The notes beneath the pieces are model-generated. The model was not told where the DNA came from. It did no database searches and saw nothing but the letters and a program-made list of their open reading frames with translations. A DNA stretch of 64,000 nt from the NCBI GenBank assembly GCA_964529715.1, contig CAZGXI010000018.1, forward strand, positions 29,371-93,370, in the 5' to 3' direction. The position numbers were made by a program, and so were the translations under genes. The DNA is from CAZGXI01 sp964529715 (lineage in GTDB: Bacteria > Chloroflexota > Anaerolineae > Aggregatilineales > Ch27). Positions 17,001-23,994 of this stretch are shown one piece after another. Each line of letters opens with the position of its first letter. Position 1 is the first letter of the stretch.

Positions 17001-17111
17001 CTGTACCGTTGGCACGTGCTGGTCCGTTCTGCCGACCCCGCCGCGCCCTTCCGGGGATTGGACCTGCCGAAGGGTTGGCACCTGGACATCGATCCACTGG
17101 ACGTGCTGTAG
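14052..17111 (+). CDS. priA: Primosomal protein N' (replication restart helicase PriA)
   Basis: A superfamily 2 DNA helicase that reloads the replisome at stalled forks. The N-terminus (AEVAVNVPVSTTFHYHIP; GHLVRVSFG) is the PriA DNA-binding domain. The helicase core has Walker A GVTGSGKTEVYLRA near residue 497, the DEEH box (VVLDEEHDHSYKQ) near 590, and the zinc-binding CRDCGYVAQCPQCDMPLTYH / CHHCG / CPSCRG set. The C-terminal helicase part has IGTQMVAKGIDLPGVTLVG and VVGRAGRADQPG. At 1019 aa it is longer than typical PriA (730-830 aa). Residues 117-160 are Ser/Pro/Gly-rich and translate a dispersed GAGAGGGG repeat, so part of the extra length is an in-frame insertion. The start ATG 14052 is supported by homologous N-terminal sequence; the RBS is weak. 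Confidence 0.93.
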   Translation: MPMQYAEVAVNVPVSTTFHYHIPPELAGRLQPGHLVRVSFGTAEQPGVVLALSDQTPVLETKPVLELLDPVPVMDQPHIDTARWLSRETLAPLGACLWLFLPPGIAGRSDVRLSLVSSSPSPVIPLPAGRVEKSGADSPSPSTERGMGGEVPEGEEQGGRADPAAVQLLSLLARRGPLRGRQVAAALRGKDWERAADMLVRQGRIRREAVLSPPAVQPHKVRTARLAIPAEQVDAVAPLLGRESRRASVLEVLRAAPDARLTVAACCLAAGCGEQVVRALADAGDVTLTPKSRWLELAVPTDQMNLRLQAGEFDRAAAQKATLEALVAAGGVLPAGEISSSIAGALAKQHLVRSGEQPATVELAARYRTPDGRIDSAALAARLVELREGQKALDVLRLLAREEEAVAVNWIYAQTGAPLKLLQDLAEEGLILLGEEDAWRDPLAGRDFAPTIAPPFTRDQQAAWERLREHMDALHWEGLSPAPDAPHVFLLQGVTGSGKTEVYLRAVEHTLAHGRGAIVLVPEIALTPQTVARFAARFPGQVTVVHGELSPGERFDAWRRARSGELRVVVGTRSALFTPLPDLGLVVLDEEHDHSYKQSPPHTLPCYHAREAAIELTRRSRGVVILGSATPSVESVYAAGRGLMQRIDLPERVAGHRAVFDPGGRYHPERGGETRAAALPSVQVVDMRAELKQGNTSMFSRALQAALDQTLARGEQAILFLNRRGTASYVFCRDCGYVAQCPQCDMPLTYHQADDAMRCHHCGFRAQPPHVCPSCRGRRIKHFGAGTETVQQALGDLFPQARSIRWDRDTAAGHRAHEVILTRFANRDADVLIGTQMVAKGIDLPGVTLVGVLNADVGIALPDFRAAERTFQLLTQVVGRAGRADQPGRGIIQTYRPDHPAIQAAARHDTAGFYAHEIKARRDLGYPPFRRFARLVIYNASASQAQKDAERAAGMLRARLAELKLDGTELIGPAPCFFGKLEGLYRWHVLVRSADPAAPFRGLDLPKGWHLDIDPLDVL
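14400..14530. repeat. CCCTCTCC/GAGAGGGG repeat within priA
   Basis: CTCTCCCTCTCCGTCAACGG followed by AGAGGGGGATGGGGGGGG and flanking C- and G-runs. It resembles the intergenic repeat at 4674-4770. Inside priA it is translated in frame into a low-complexity stretch. Confidence 0.65.
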
Positions 17112-17141
17112 AAAAATCAGCTCGTTTTGAGAATCGGTGCT

Positions 17142-17169
17142 GTAGGGGCGCGACATGGCGTGCCCCTGC
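17142..17169. repeat. Dispersed palindrome copy downstream of priA
   Basis: GTAGGGGCGCGACATGGC followed by GTGCCCCTGC, an imperfect member of the family. It sits in the short gap between two convergent genes. Confidence 0.7.
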
Positions 17170-17186
17170 CAGACGCGAAGGCTATC

Positions 17187-17705
17187 TCAGTGGATCGGTA
17201 TCCCATCTGCGTCCGCGCCGGACTGCAAGTCCACCTCCCCGGCGCGGACCCACACGTAACCTGCGCCGGGATACAGCACGTTCCACCACGCCCAGTCCTC
17301 GCTGCGTCCGTAGACGTCGGCTCTCTCCCCGGCCTGCATCACGCCGACCTGCTGCCCGTCTGCGTCACGGCTGTTCCAGAGGATCGCTTGCCCGCGCGCC
17401 GTCACGACGCACGGCGGCGGCACCGGCCCAACCTCGCCCTGCTCCAATAACCCCGCATAGATTCCATCTAGCACCGCGTGGGAACTGTGCATAGGGATTG
17501 GCTCGCCGGGACGGTTCTCGGCCCACCAGGTCATCGCAACAATCGCCTCGGCGTAGTACGGGTTCTCAGAGCACACATCCCCCGCCGGGGTTGGCTGCGG
17601 CGTGGCCGTCGGCGGCGCGGGCACTGGAAGCCCGGCGATGATCTCCGCCAGCGACAGACAGGCGGCGACGCCGACCATCAGGAGTGTGACCAGCAGTCTC
17701 TTCAT
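17187..17705 (-). CDS. Lipoprotein with C-terminal SH3-like domain
   Basis: A 172-aa protein starting MKRLLVTLLMVGVAAC, a short lipoprotein signal with lipobox VAAC and modified Cys at position 16. A Pro/Thr-rich linker (PAPPTATPQPTP) typical of this organism's exported proteins follows. The middle part (CSENPYYAEAIVAMTWWAE) is unfamiliar. The C-terminus (VGVMQAGERADVYGRSEDW, YVWVRAGEVDL) looks like an SH3b module. It is presumably anchored on the outer face of the membrane. ATG 17705 is chosen because it yields the signal peptide; longer in-frame starts run into the divergent intergenic region. Function is unknown. Confidence 0.72.
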   Translation of the reverse strand: MKRLLVTLLMVGVAACLSLAEIIAGLPVPAPPTATPQPTPAGDVCSENPYYAEAIVAMTWWAENRPGEPIPMHSSHAVLDGIYAGLLEQGEVGPVPPPCVVTARGQAILWNSRDADGQQVGVMQAGERADVYGRSEDWAWWNVLYPGAGYVWVRAGEVDLQSGADADGIPIH

Positions 17706-18014
17706 CGCAAAACCCCTGAATGCGCTGTGTCTTCCAGGCGTATTGTACGGCGCGCGGGCGACCTCTGCCTGACGGGTTTCGTGCGCCCGCCTGCCGCGCG
17801 GCTGACCGTGCACGGTCAAATTCAGGACTGTGCCTGGTCTTCTTGGCGAACCTGGTGTCTTGGCGGTTCGACGGCAGTCGGAAAGAATCGGCCCTGGGGT
17901 TGCCCCCAACAATTGGCGGAAAGCACAAACCGTATTACACTTATCCTCGCGCTGCCCTGCGCACTGCTTCTATTGGCTGCCTTCGCCGGCCTCATTTGCT
18001 GGAGATGGTCCCTG

Positions 18015-19019
18015 ATGAATACCGTTTGGCCTCTGCCCCGCGTTACCTTCCGCGAGTTAGCTACGGTCAACGAGTCGCGCCCGACGGCGCTTTTGACCAG
18101 TAAAACTGCCTGGGCCAGTGTCAGCAGCAGCCTGAACCTGCCGGTCGTGATCCAGGCTGAACCGCCCCGCGTCACGCGCGACTACCTGGAAAAGCTGGCG
18201 CGCGGTCTGCCCAAGCATGTTGAGGTCGTTTACGGCGTGGGCGGCGGACGCGCGATGGACGCCGCCAAGTTCGTCGGCTGGTGGAACGAAAAGCCGGTCG
18301 TCCTCATTCCGACGTCCATCCCTGGCGATGTGATGTTTACCTGGGTGGCCCGCGTGCGCGAAGGCGGCTGTGTGAAGGACGAAGAAACCGGCGCGGCCCG
18401 TGAGTGTATCATCGACTGGGACGTGATTCGGGCGGCCCCGCCTCACCTGCGCGGCGGCGGCCTGGTGGACGTGATGAGCATTGTCACCGGCCTGCTCGAT
18501 TGGCGTTACGCCGCCGAGCGCAGCCGCAACACCCCCGCCCAACGCTTTGTGCCCTGGGCGGCAGGCATCGCGGCGGCCATCGCGCAGCAGGGCTTCCGCA
18601 TCGCTGAGGGCGTGGGGCGCGGCGAGGTCGAGGCGCTGCGGCTCCTGTTGGACTTCCTCAGCCTTCAGGCGCAGTTGTGCAACCAGTTGGGCCATTCCCG
18701 CCCAGAAGAGGGCGGCGAGCATCACTTCGCCTACCTGGCAGAAAACTATCTGTCCTCCGACACGCCGCACAGCGACATGGTCGGCCCCGGCATCCTCTTG
18801 ACGGCGGCGCTGCATGGCCAGGACCCCGCCCCCTTGCGCACGGTGCTGGAGTCGGCGGGCGTGCGGTTGAACCGTCTAGAAGTGCCGCTCATCTGGCGTG
18901 TGGTGCGCGAACTCCCGCGCTATGTGGCCGAGCACAACCTGCCTTACACCATCCTGTATGACATCGATCCTGCTTCAGACAAGGTAAAGCAGGCCCTCGC
19001 CGCCGCCAAGCTGGAATAG
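18015..19019 (+). CDS. Glycerol-1-phosphate dehydrogenase-like iron/zinc alcohol dehydrogenase
   Basis: Belongs to the DHQ-synthase-like/iron-alcohol-dehydrogenase superfamily, closest in motif pattern to sn-glycerol-1-phosphate dehydrogenases (archaeal EgsA, bacterial AraM). It has the NAD-binding VYGVGGGRAMDAAKFVGWW near residue 75, the following VVLIPTSIPGDVMFTWVARV, and metal-ligand regions GGGLVDVMS, GGEHHFAYLAEN and HSDMVGPGIL. Such enzymes reduce dihydroxyacetone phosphate to glycerol 1-phosphate. Archaea use it for membrane lipids; its role in bacteria is variable. The start ATG 18015 (MNTVWPLPRVTF) fits the domain; longer starts have no homologous look. The 334-aa length is near the family norm. 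It is divergent from the lipoprotein gene with no operon partner. Confidence 0.72.
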   Translation: MNTVWPLPRVTFRELATVNESRPTALLTSKTAWASVSSSLNLPVVIQAEPPRVTRDYLEKLARGLPKHVEVVYGVGGGRAMDAAKFVGWWNEKPVVLIPTSIPGDVMFTWVARVREGGCVKDEETGAARECIIDWDVIRAAPPHLRGGGLVDVMSIVTGLLDWRYAAERSRNTPAQRFVPWAAGIAAAIAQQGFRIAEGVGRGEVEALRLLLDFLSLQAQLCNQLGHSRPEEGGEHHFAYLAENYLSSDTPHSDMVGPGILLTAALHGQDPAPLRTVLESAGVRLNRLEVPLIWRVVRELPRYVAEHNLPYTILYDIDPASDKVKQALAAAKLE

Positions 19020-19105
19020 CAAGACCACCGGTTGAAGTTTTGAGTTCAAGGGTCATGCCGGAATATCGGGCGCGGACGTAGAACTCAGTACTCCAGGCGC
19101 AAAAC

Positions 19106-20845
19106 TCAGGACCTGATGGCGCGCTCGTTCGATTCTTCTGCCTGAGGAAGCGTGGGCAGGCGCAGGGTGAAGTGCGTCCCCGGCTGGGTGTTTTCCACCC
19201 CAATCTGCCCGCCGTGCGCCTCCACGATACTCTTGACAATCGCCAGCCCTAACCCGCTGCCGGGATAGGCGGCGACGTTGCGGCAGCGATGAAAGCGGTT
19301 GAACACCAGCGGCAGTTCGTCCGGCGGGATGCCGATGCCCCGGTCGGCCACATGGATTTCGGCCCAACCATCCCGTTCGCGCAAGTCCACGCCGATGCAT
19401 TCGCCGCCGGGCGTAAACTTGACGGCGTTATCGAGCAGGTTGCTGAGCGCGCGCCGAAGTTGTCCCAGGTTGCCCAACACCGCGACCGTGTGGTCCGGTA
19501 GGGCCAGAGTAAAGCTCAGTTCGGCCTGCTCGGAGCGCGAGGCATATAGCTCGCTCACCTCCTGCACCAGCGCGTTCAGCGCCACCGGGCGGTGGTTTTC
19601 GCTCGTCTCCCCCGCCTCAATGCGCGACAGGTCCAGCAGCGAGTCGGTCACGTTTTCCAGCCGCAACAACTGGCTCTGGGCGCGTTCTAGGTAAGCGTGA
19701 CGTGCGCCCTCCTCGGTCTCGTCCAGCGCCAGTTCGATGTTGGTGCGCAGCGCCGTGAGGGGGGTGTGCAATTCGTGTGCCGCATCCGCCACGAAGCGCC
19801 GCAGGGCCAGCACGGTTGCTTCCACCTGCCCGGCCATATAGTTAAAGGAACTCGCCAGCAGGCCCAGTTCGTCCGTGCCGATCACGTCGGCGCGCGCCGA
19901 AAGATGGCCCGCCGCCATCTGCCGGGTTGCAGCGGTAAGCGCCAGCAACGGCGCGCTGAGGCGCTGGCTCATCGTCCAGCCGACCGCCGCGCCCAGCAGC
20001 ACCGCCAGCCCGCCGGAGATCACCCAGCCGCTCGCCACGCGCTCCACGATCTGTCGCCCGTAGGCCGGGCCATCGGACAGTTCGATGTAGCCGACTGTCT
20101 CCCCGCTGTCGCCGACGATGGCCTCGGTGTAGTGCTGGTCCGAACGCACCCCGGCACGGTCGGTGTCGGCGCTCAGGTCGAACCCATAAAGCGTGCTGGT
20201 GGCAGGCAGCACCGTTACGAAGCTGTCTGTAGCCGGGGAAGTGCCCGCCGGGGACCGATCATCGGAGTCTGTCGCGTCGCCCACACGCAAAAAGTTCAGC
20301 GTGATCACAGGCGTATAATAAGCGCGTTCGTTGGGCGGTATCTCGATGGGAATCTCGATGCCATCAGCGAAACCGGGCAGCCGGGCGTAGTTCTCCGGCA
20401 GGATGACGGCATCCCTGTCGTCCAGGCCACTGGTCAACAGCACCTGATTGGACGGGGTCGCCTCCGCTTCGTGATCGTCCGACGGCATGGCCGAGATCGA
20501 GAGCAGGCTGCGCTCCAGCGGCACCCCGGAATCGGCCAGCACTTCACCCGCCGCGTTGATCAACCGCACGCGCACCTGCGCCAGAAAGGAATACGTCTCC
20601 ACGTGCGCCTGGATGGCTGCCAGCGGCATGTCATTGACGATCATCTGGCGCACGACCGAGGTGATCGTGCCGGCGTTGCCGCGCAGGTAATCGAATTCGC
20701 GCTGCGCATAGTAGCTTTGCAGCATCGTCAGCAGCGCCACGCCCGACGCCAGCGCGGCGATCAGGGCGATGGCGGCGTAGCTGAACGGCAGCTTCCATCG
20801 GATGGAGTTACGGAGATAAGGTTGTATCATGGCTGCCTGACTCAC
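19106..20845 (-). CDS. Membrane sensor histidine kinase
   Basis: A 579-aa two-component kinase. One membrane helix lies around residues 22-43, followed by an extracytoplasmic sensor of about 225 residues and a second helix around 270-290. A HAMP segment (about 290-343, including MAAGHLSARADVIGTDELG) leads to the HisKA domain with the phospho-acceptor His in DAAHELHTPLTAL near residue 356. The ATPase domain has NLLDNAVKF, DRGIGIPPDELPLVF and GSGLGLAIVKSIVEAHGG. It lies 29 nt downstream of the response regulator and forms an operon with it. The sensor domain matches nothing I can name, so the signal is unknown. Confidence 0.93.
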   Translation of the reverse strand: MSQAAMIQPYLRNSIRWKLPFSYAAIALIAALASGVALLTMLQSYYAQREFDYLRGNAGTITSVVRQMIVNDMPLAAIQAHVETYSFLAQVRVRLINAAGEVLADSGVPLERSLLSISAMPSDDHEAEATPSNQVLLTSGLDDRDAVILPENYARLPGFADGIEIPIEIPPNERAYYTPVITLNFLRVGDATDSDDRSPAGTSPATDSFVTVLPATSTLYGFDLSADTDRAGVRSDQHYTEAIVGDSGETVGYIELSDGPAYGRQIVERVASGWVISGGLAVLLGAAVGWTMSQRLSAPLLALTAATRQMAAGHLSARADVIGTDELGLLASSFNYMAGQVEATVLALRRFVADAAHELHTPLTALRTNIELALDETEEGARHAYLERAQSQLLRLENVTDSLLDLSRIEAGETSENHRPVALNALVQEVSELYASRSEQAELSFTLALPDHTVAVLGNLGQLRRALSNLLDNAVKFTPGGECIGVDLRERDGWAEIHVADRGIGIPPDELPLVFNRFHRCRNVAAYPGSGLGLAIVKSIVEAHGGQIGVENTQPGTHFTLRLPTLPQAEESNERAIRS

Positions 20846-20874
20846 AACTCAGCATTCAAAACATAAAACTGAGT

Positions 20875-21573
20875 TCACCCCACCAGCCGATAGCCAATGC
20901 CCGGCACGGTGAGGATGAGCGACGGCTCGCTGGGGTTCAGTTCGACCTTTTCGCGCAGGCGGCGCACGTGCACATTGACAATGCGCTCGTTCTCCACGTC
21001 GGCGTCGTAACCCCACACGGCGTCGAGAATCTGCGAGCGGCTGAGCGCCTGCCCCTGGTGGCGGGCCAGGTAGGTGAGCAGGCGGAATTCGATGGGCGTC
21101 AGGTTGAGCAGTTGGTTGCCACGCCGCACCTGCCCCCGGTTGCGGTCGATCACCAGGTCGCCGACGTACATGTATTCCGCATCCGCCAGCGAAAGCTCGC
21201 CGTAGGCCCGCCGCAGCAGGGCACGCACACGCGAGAGCAGTTCCCGCAGGCTGTAGGGCTTGGTCATATAATCGTCTGCGCCCATTTCCAGGCCCAGAAC
21301 CTTGTCCATCTCGTCCCGACGCACGGTCAGCATCAGCACCGGCTGGCGCAACCCCAACTGGCGCATCTGGCGGCAGTAGTCAAACCCAGAGCCGTCCGGC
21401 AGGCGCACGTCCAGAATGATCAAGTGGGGATTGTGATCGCGGGTATATTGCACACCCTCTGTGCCGGAGCTTTTCCAACTGACCTGATAGCCGTCGCGTT
21501 GCAGGCCGTCTTGCAGGCTGCGCGCTACTGCTGGATCATCTTCGATCACGAGAATATGTGGAGTCTGGTTCAT
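20875..21573 (-). CDS. OmpR/PhoB-family response regulator
   Basis: A 232-aa DNA-binding response regulator. The receiver domain has the acidic pocket E11-D12-D13, the phosphorylation site D55 in LIILDVRLPDG and the conserved Lys in YMTKPYS (K105). A winged-helix DNA-binding domain spans about 135-230 (LTPIEFRLLTYLARH; VNVHVRRLREKVE; TVPGIGYRLVG). It is the first gene of the operon with the histidine kinase. Three GATTAC elements 11 bp apart, plus a fourth, lie about 300-345 bp upstream and have the spacing expected for OmpR-family dimers, so autoregulation is plausible. Confidence 0.95.
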   Translation of the reverse strand: MNQTPHILVIEDDPAVARSLQDGLQRDGYQVSWKSSGTEGVQYTRDHNPHLIILDVRLPDGSGFDYCRQMRQLGLRQPVLMLTVRRDEMDKVLGLEMGADDYMTKPYSLRELLSRVRALLRRAYGELSLADAEYMYVGDLVIDRNRGQVRRGNQLLNLTPIEFRLLTYLARHQGQALSRSQILDAVWGYDADVENERIVNVHVRRLREKVELNPSEPSLILTVPGIGYRLVG

Positions 21574-21723
21574 CCCGCTATCCCCTAACCGGAGCGCTTC
21601 CTAACCTTGATGATACCCGAAAATCCGCTGGACTACGCAGGTCGCGCCGCTGTAGAGCTGCCCACCTGCACCGGGAGGATTGTCGGCGCGTCGGGCGTGG
21701 GATGCCACTGGCTGGAAACAGGT

Positions 21724-21750
21724 GGGGAGCGCCGTGCCAGAGCGCTCCCC
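21724..21750. other. Strong hairpin in the response-regulator leader region
   Basis: GGGGAGCGC and GCGCTCCCC form a perfect 9-bp stem around a 9-nt loop. No T-tract follows on either strand, so it is not a clear intrinsic terminator. It could structure the leader of the response-regulator transcript. The rest of the 571-bp gap (21574-22144) holds the GATTAC repeats, one palindrome and a doubtful 34-codon ORF at 21769. Confidence 0.5.
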
Positions 21751-21871
21751 GCACACGAGGAGGAAGGAATGTTTTTGCCAATCGGTCGCCCGTCTTTACC
21801 ATCGCTGATGCGGCCATGTTCCGGCGCACCCGCAAGAGGTGGTAGATCCACCCTTCGGTCAATGAGCGTCT

Positions 21872-21920
21872 GATTACACCATCGAACAGGCGGATTACGA
21901 ACCGATTACGTGGAGATTAC
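21872..21920 (-). promoter_or_regulatory. GATTAC direct repeats, putative response-regulator operator
   Basis: GATTAC occurs at 21872, 21893, 21904 and 21915, so the spacings are 21, 11 and 11 bp. On the minus strand this reads GTAATC. Eleven-base direct repeats place successive half-sites on one DNA face and are typical of OmpR/PhoB-type binding sites. The element lies upstream of the OmpR-family regulator gene. Confidence 0.5.
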
Positions 21921-22030
21921 AATCCGTCAATGACGCGAAGCACAGCCCCTTCAGTCACAGCCCCCCAGTGCCGCTCTTGTTTGGGCAACGCGACGTTACC
22001 TGATAGGCACTGCCCTGGGCATTTCCGCTC

Positions 22031-22057
22031 GTAGGGGCGGGCATGTCTCGCCCCTAC
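22031..22057. repeat. Dispersed palindrome copy downstream of the anti-sigma gene
   Basis: GTAGGGGCGGGCATGTCTCG followed by CCCCTAC, centred on CATG. Confidence 0.75.
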
Positions 22058-22144
22058 ATATGGGCAATCTTGCCGACGGCTTCAGGTGTTGGCGAGGTCA
22101 GCAAATCCTTGAGTGCAACATGTGGCGCGACATATCCGTTGCTC

Positions 22145-22417
22145 TTACTTGCGGGGCAAAAAATCGTCCAGCTTGAGTGTGGCGTACAGACGCGCCCGGA
22201 CTGCCTCCGGCAGTTCGGGGTCCGGGGCGGTGCGGTAGAGCCGAACCGTCTTTTGCAGCGTATCGACCACGATCCGGCAGTTCTCGCAGGTCGCCATGTG
22301 CGCCTCGATCTCCTGGCAGATCGCCTCGTCCAGTTCCCCGTCCACATACTCAGACAGGCTTGCCAGCAGGCTGTGGCAGTCGTGTTCGGCCATCGTCAAC
22401 TCTATCTCGTGACCCAT
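22145..22417 (-). CDS. Zinc-finger (zf-HC2-type) anti-sigma factor
   Basis: A 90-aa protein with the zinc-binding anti-sigma pattern: DCHSLLASLSEYVDGELDE near the N-terminus and HMATCENCRIVVDTL, giving H-x3-C-x2-C. Cytosolic proteins of this type bind ECF sigma factors and often release them on redox stress. The C-terminus (LPEAVRARLYATLKLDDFL) is short and has no membrane helix. ATG 22417 is chosen because AGAAGGG lies 7-8 nt upstream. It directly follows the secreted hydrolase (1-nt gap), whose upstream gene group begins with the ECF sigma factor. The pairing with that sigma factor is inferred from context. Confidence 0.82.
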   Translation of the reverse strand: MGHEIELTMAEHDCHSLLASLSEYVDGELDEAICQEIEAHMATCENCRIVVDTLQKTVRLYRTAPDPELPEAVRARLYATLKLDDFLPRK

Positions 22418-22418
22418 A

Positions 22419-23675
22419 TCAGCGCCCTTCTGAGAAGTTAGACTCACCGAACCTGCCGGAGGTCGCATAGCGCACGCCGGTGAATTCGACCGTTCCTGCT
22501 GTTAGGGCGGCGGCAGCCTCGGCGTCGTCGTGCAGTGTGGCGAGCAAAAAGGCCGTCGTCAGGTGATTGATCAGGTCGTGGGCGCGGTCCATGTCCCACA
22601 CCAGGTCAGAGCACTGCTCGAACCGCCCCAGGGCGATGATAGCGGGCGGACATTCGTCCGTGAAGATGTAATGTCCCGCGTTCTCGAAGACAACCAGGGT
22701 TTTGTCGGTGCTGCCGATCCCAGCGTAGATCGGGTAAGCGTCGCGTTCCGGGATGGTGGCCCGGTCCGCCGAACCGACCAGGATCATCGTCGGGGCCGTG
22801 AGCGCGGCCAGCCCTGCCGGCCCGAAGACCGGCCCGTTCCAGGGCGCCATCAGCACCACTGCTTTGATGCGCGGATCGGTGGTGGCGGGCCAGGGGCCAT
22901 CTGGCACACCGTCCAGTCCGCGCCGCAGCGCGATGTCCTCTGCGTAGGCTTGCAGGAAGCAGGCCGCCTCGGCGAAACCCGTCTCCTGGCCCATCGGGGG
23001 CGGGATGTCTGGCCCGACCCCCTGCGCCGCGCACCAATCCGCCAGGGCGGTGAAGTCCAGCCGCCCGCCGCCCGCTGCCAGTGCCGTATAGCCGCCGAAG
23101 GAGTGCCCGCTCACGGCCACTCGTTCTGTGTCGATGACGCCCGCCAGCGCGCCGTCTGGCGCGTTCAACGTCTCGGCAGCATAGTCGATCTGACGCAGCA
23201 GATCGAACGGGCGATCTGCATAGCTGGCGATGATCGCGTCCAGGCCGCCAGACACCAGGTCGAACAGCGCGCTGCCGGGATGATCGGCGGCCAGCACCAC
23301 AAAGCCGTAAGAGGCCAGATGTTCGGTGAAAAAGCGGCTCTGGTAGCGCAGCCCGCCCAGCCCGTGCGAAAAGATGACCAGTGGGTACGGGCCGTGTTCG
23401 GTGTCCGGTGCGGCGTCGCGGAGGGCGCGTCCGTCTAGCCGGAACAGGCCGTAGGCGTAGACGGTCGCTTCTGTCGCGCCGTCGGGGTTCAGCGCCGGAT
23501 ACCAGGCCGTCACAGAGAGGGGCCGCGCGGCGTCCTCGATGACGAATTCGCGCGTGCCCACCGCGTAGGGGCCGCGCAGGGCATAAGGCGGCGCGTCGGG
23601 GCGCTGGGCCTGCGCCGCCGGAATCGCCAGCGCCGCCAGCAGCAGTGCGATCAGGCCACAAAAGAGTTTACGCAT
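22419..23675 (-). CDS. Secreted alpha/beta hydrolase (PAF-acetylhydrolase/dienelactone-hydrolase-like)
   Basis: A 418-aa exported hydrolase. A Sec signal peptide (MRKLFCGLIALLLAALAIPAAQA) is followed by an N-terminal segment with SVTAWYPA. The alpha/beta-hydrolase core has the oxyanion-hole motif YPLVIFSHGLGGLRY near residue 105 and the nucleophile elbow VAVSGHSFGGYTAL near residue 205. PTMILVGSADRATIPE (acid) and FENAGHYIFTDEC (His) complete the triad. The pattern matches platelet-activating-factor acetylhydrolase-like lipases. Substrate is unknown. The start follows AGGAAG. It sits between the antitoxin relic and the anti-sigma gene and is probably cotranscribed with the latter, possibly under the ECF sigma factor. 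Confidence 0.85.
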   Translation of the reverse strand: MRKLFCGLIALLLAALAIPAAQAQRPDAPPYALRGPYAVGTREFVIEDAARPLSVTAWYPALNPDGATEATVYAYGLFRLDGRALRDAAPDTEHGPYPLVIFSHGLGGLRYQSRFFTEHLASYGFVVLAADHPGSALFDLVSGGLDAIIASYADRPFDLLRQIDYAAETLNAPDGALAGVIDTERVAVSGHSFGGYTALAAGGGRLDFTALADWCAAQGVGPDIPPPMGQETGFAEAACFLQAYAEDIALRRGLDGVPDGPWPATTDPRIKAVVLMAPWNGPVFGPAGLAALTAPTMILVGSADRATIPERDAYPIYAGIGSTDKTLVVFENAGHYIFTDECPPAIIALGRFEQCSDLVWDMDRAHDLINHLTTAFLLATLHDDAEAAAALTAGTVEFTGVRYATSGRFGESNFSEGR

Positions 23676-23971
23676 GGGTATTGACTTCCTATTTTAGATC
23701 GGCGCATTTCCTCAACCCAGGCGACGCTGTCTGTGATCTCCTGATCTTTCCACGTTCCGGTCAGGCCCGCTGCGGCGATCTCTGCCCCCGTCGCCGGGCG
23801 AAAAGTCAGCAGTTCCCCAATCTCTTCATCCGGTCAGGGCTGGTCGGCAGGCTGCTTCACGTCGGTGAATTCAATCGTCACCTGAACTTCGCCGGCAGGC
23901 AGCCCTTCGGAGAGATCAATTTCTAGCCTCCCCTGTCTCGTAATGTGTCCACGAAGTTGAAGCAGGGTCAT
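23651..23971 (-). pseudogene. Antitoxin-like small protein gene with in-frame TGA
   Basis: The minus strand starts ATG 23971 behind a good TTGGAGGTATCCTG site and reads MTLLQLRGHITRQGRLEIDL...GLPAGEVQVTIEF...ADQP, then TGA at 23836-23834. Without any frame change it continues PDEEIGELLTFRPATGAEIA, AGLTGTW, ITDSVAWVEEMRRSK until a stop at 23653. Full-length relatives of this small antitoxin-like family, as I recall them, have a Trp where the TGA lies and end in a WVEExRRxR motif. This is therefore probably one TGG-to-TGA nonsense mutation in a 90-100 aa antitoxin. No PIN-domain toxin follows. The 3' end overlaps the start of the hydrolase gene. The 45-aa truncated product might still be made. 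Confidence 0.65.
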
Positions 23972-23994
23972 CAGGATACCTCCAACAACTTACC

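Noticed and set aside
15789..17156. 455-codon ORF antisense to priA
   Set aside because: Shadow of the priA helicase and zinc-binding region; no domain, no RBS and atypical composition.
16271..17494. 407-codon plus-strand ORF overlapping the priA 3' end
   Set aside because: It starts inside priA in another frame and is Arg/Pro/Ala-rich without motifs.
23834..23836. TGA as selenocysteine or reassigned Trp codon
   Set aside because: No SECIS-like hairpin or SelB-type context was found, and many intact genes here stop at TGA. The second relic also has a TAG. Nonsense mutation is simpler.
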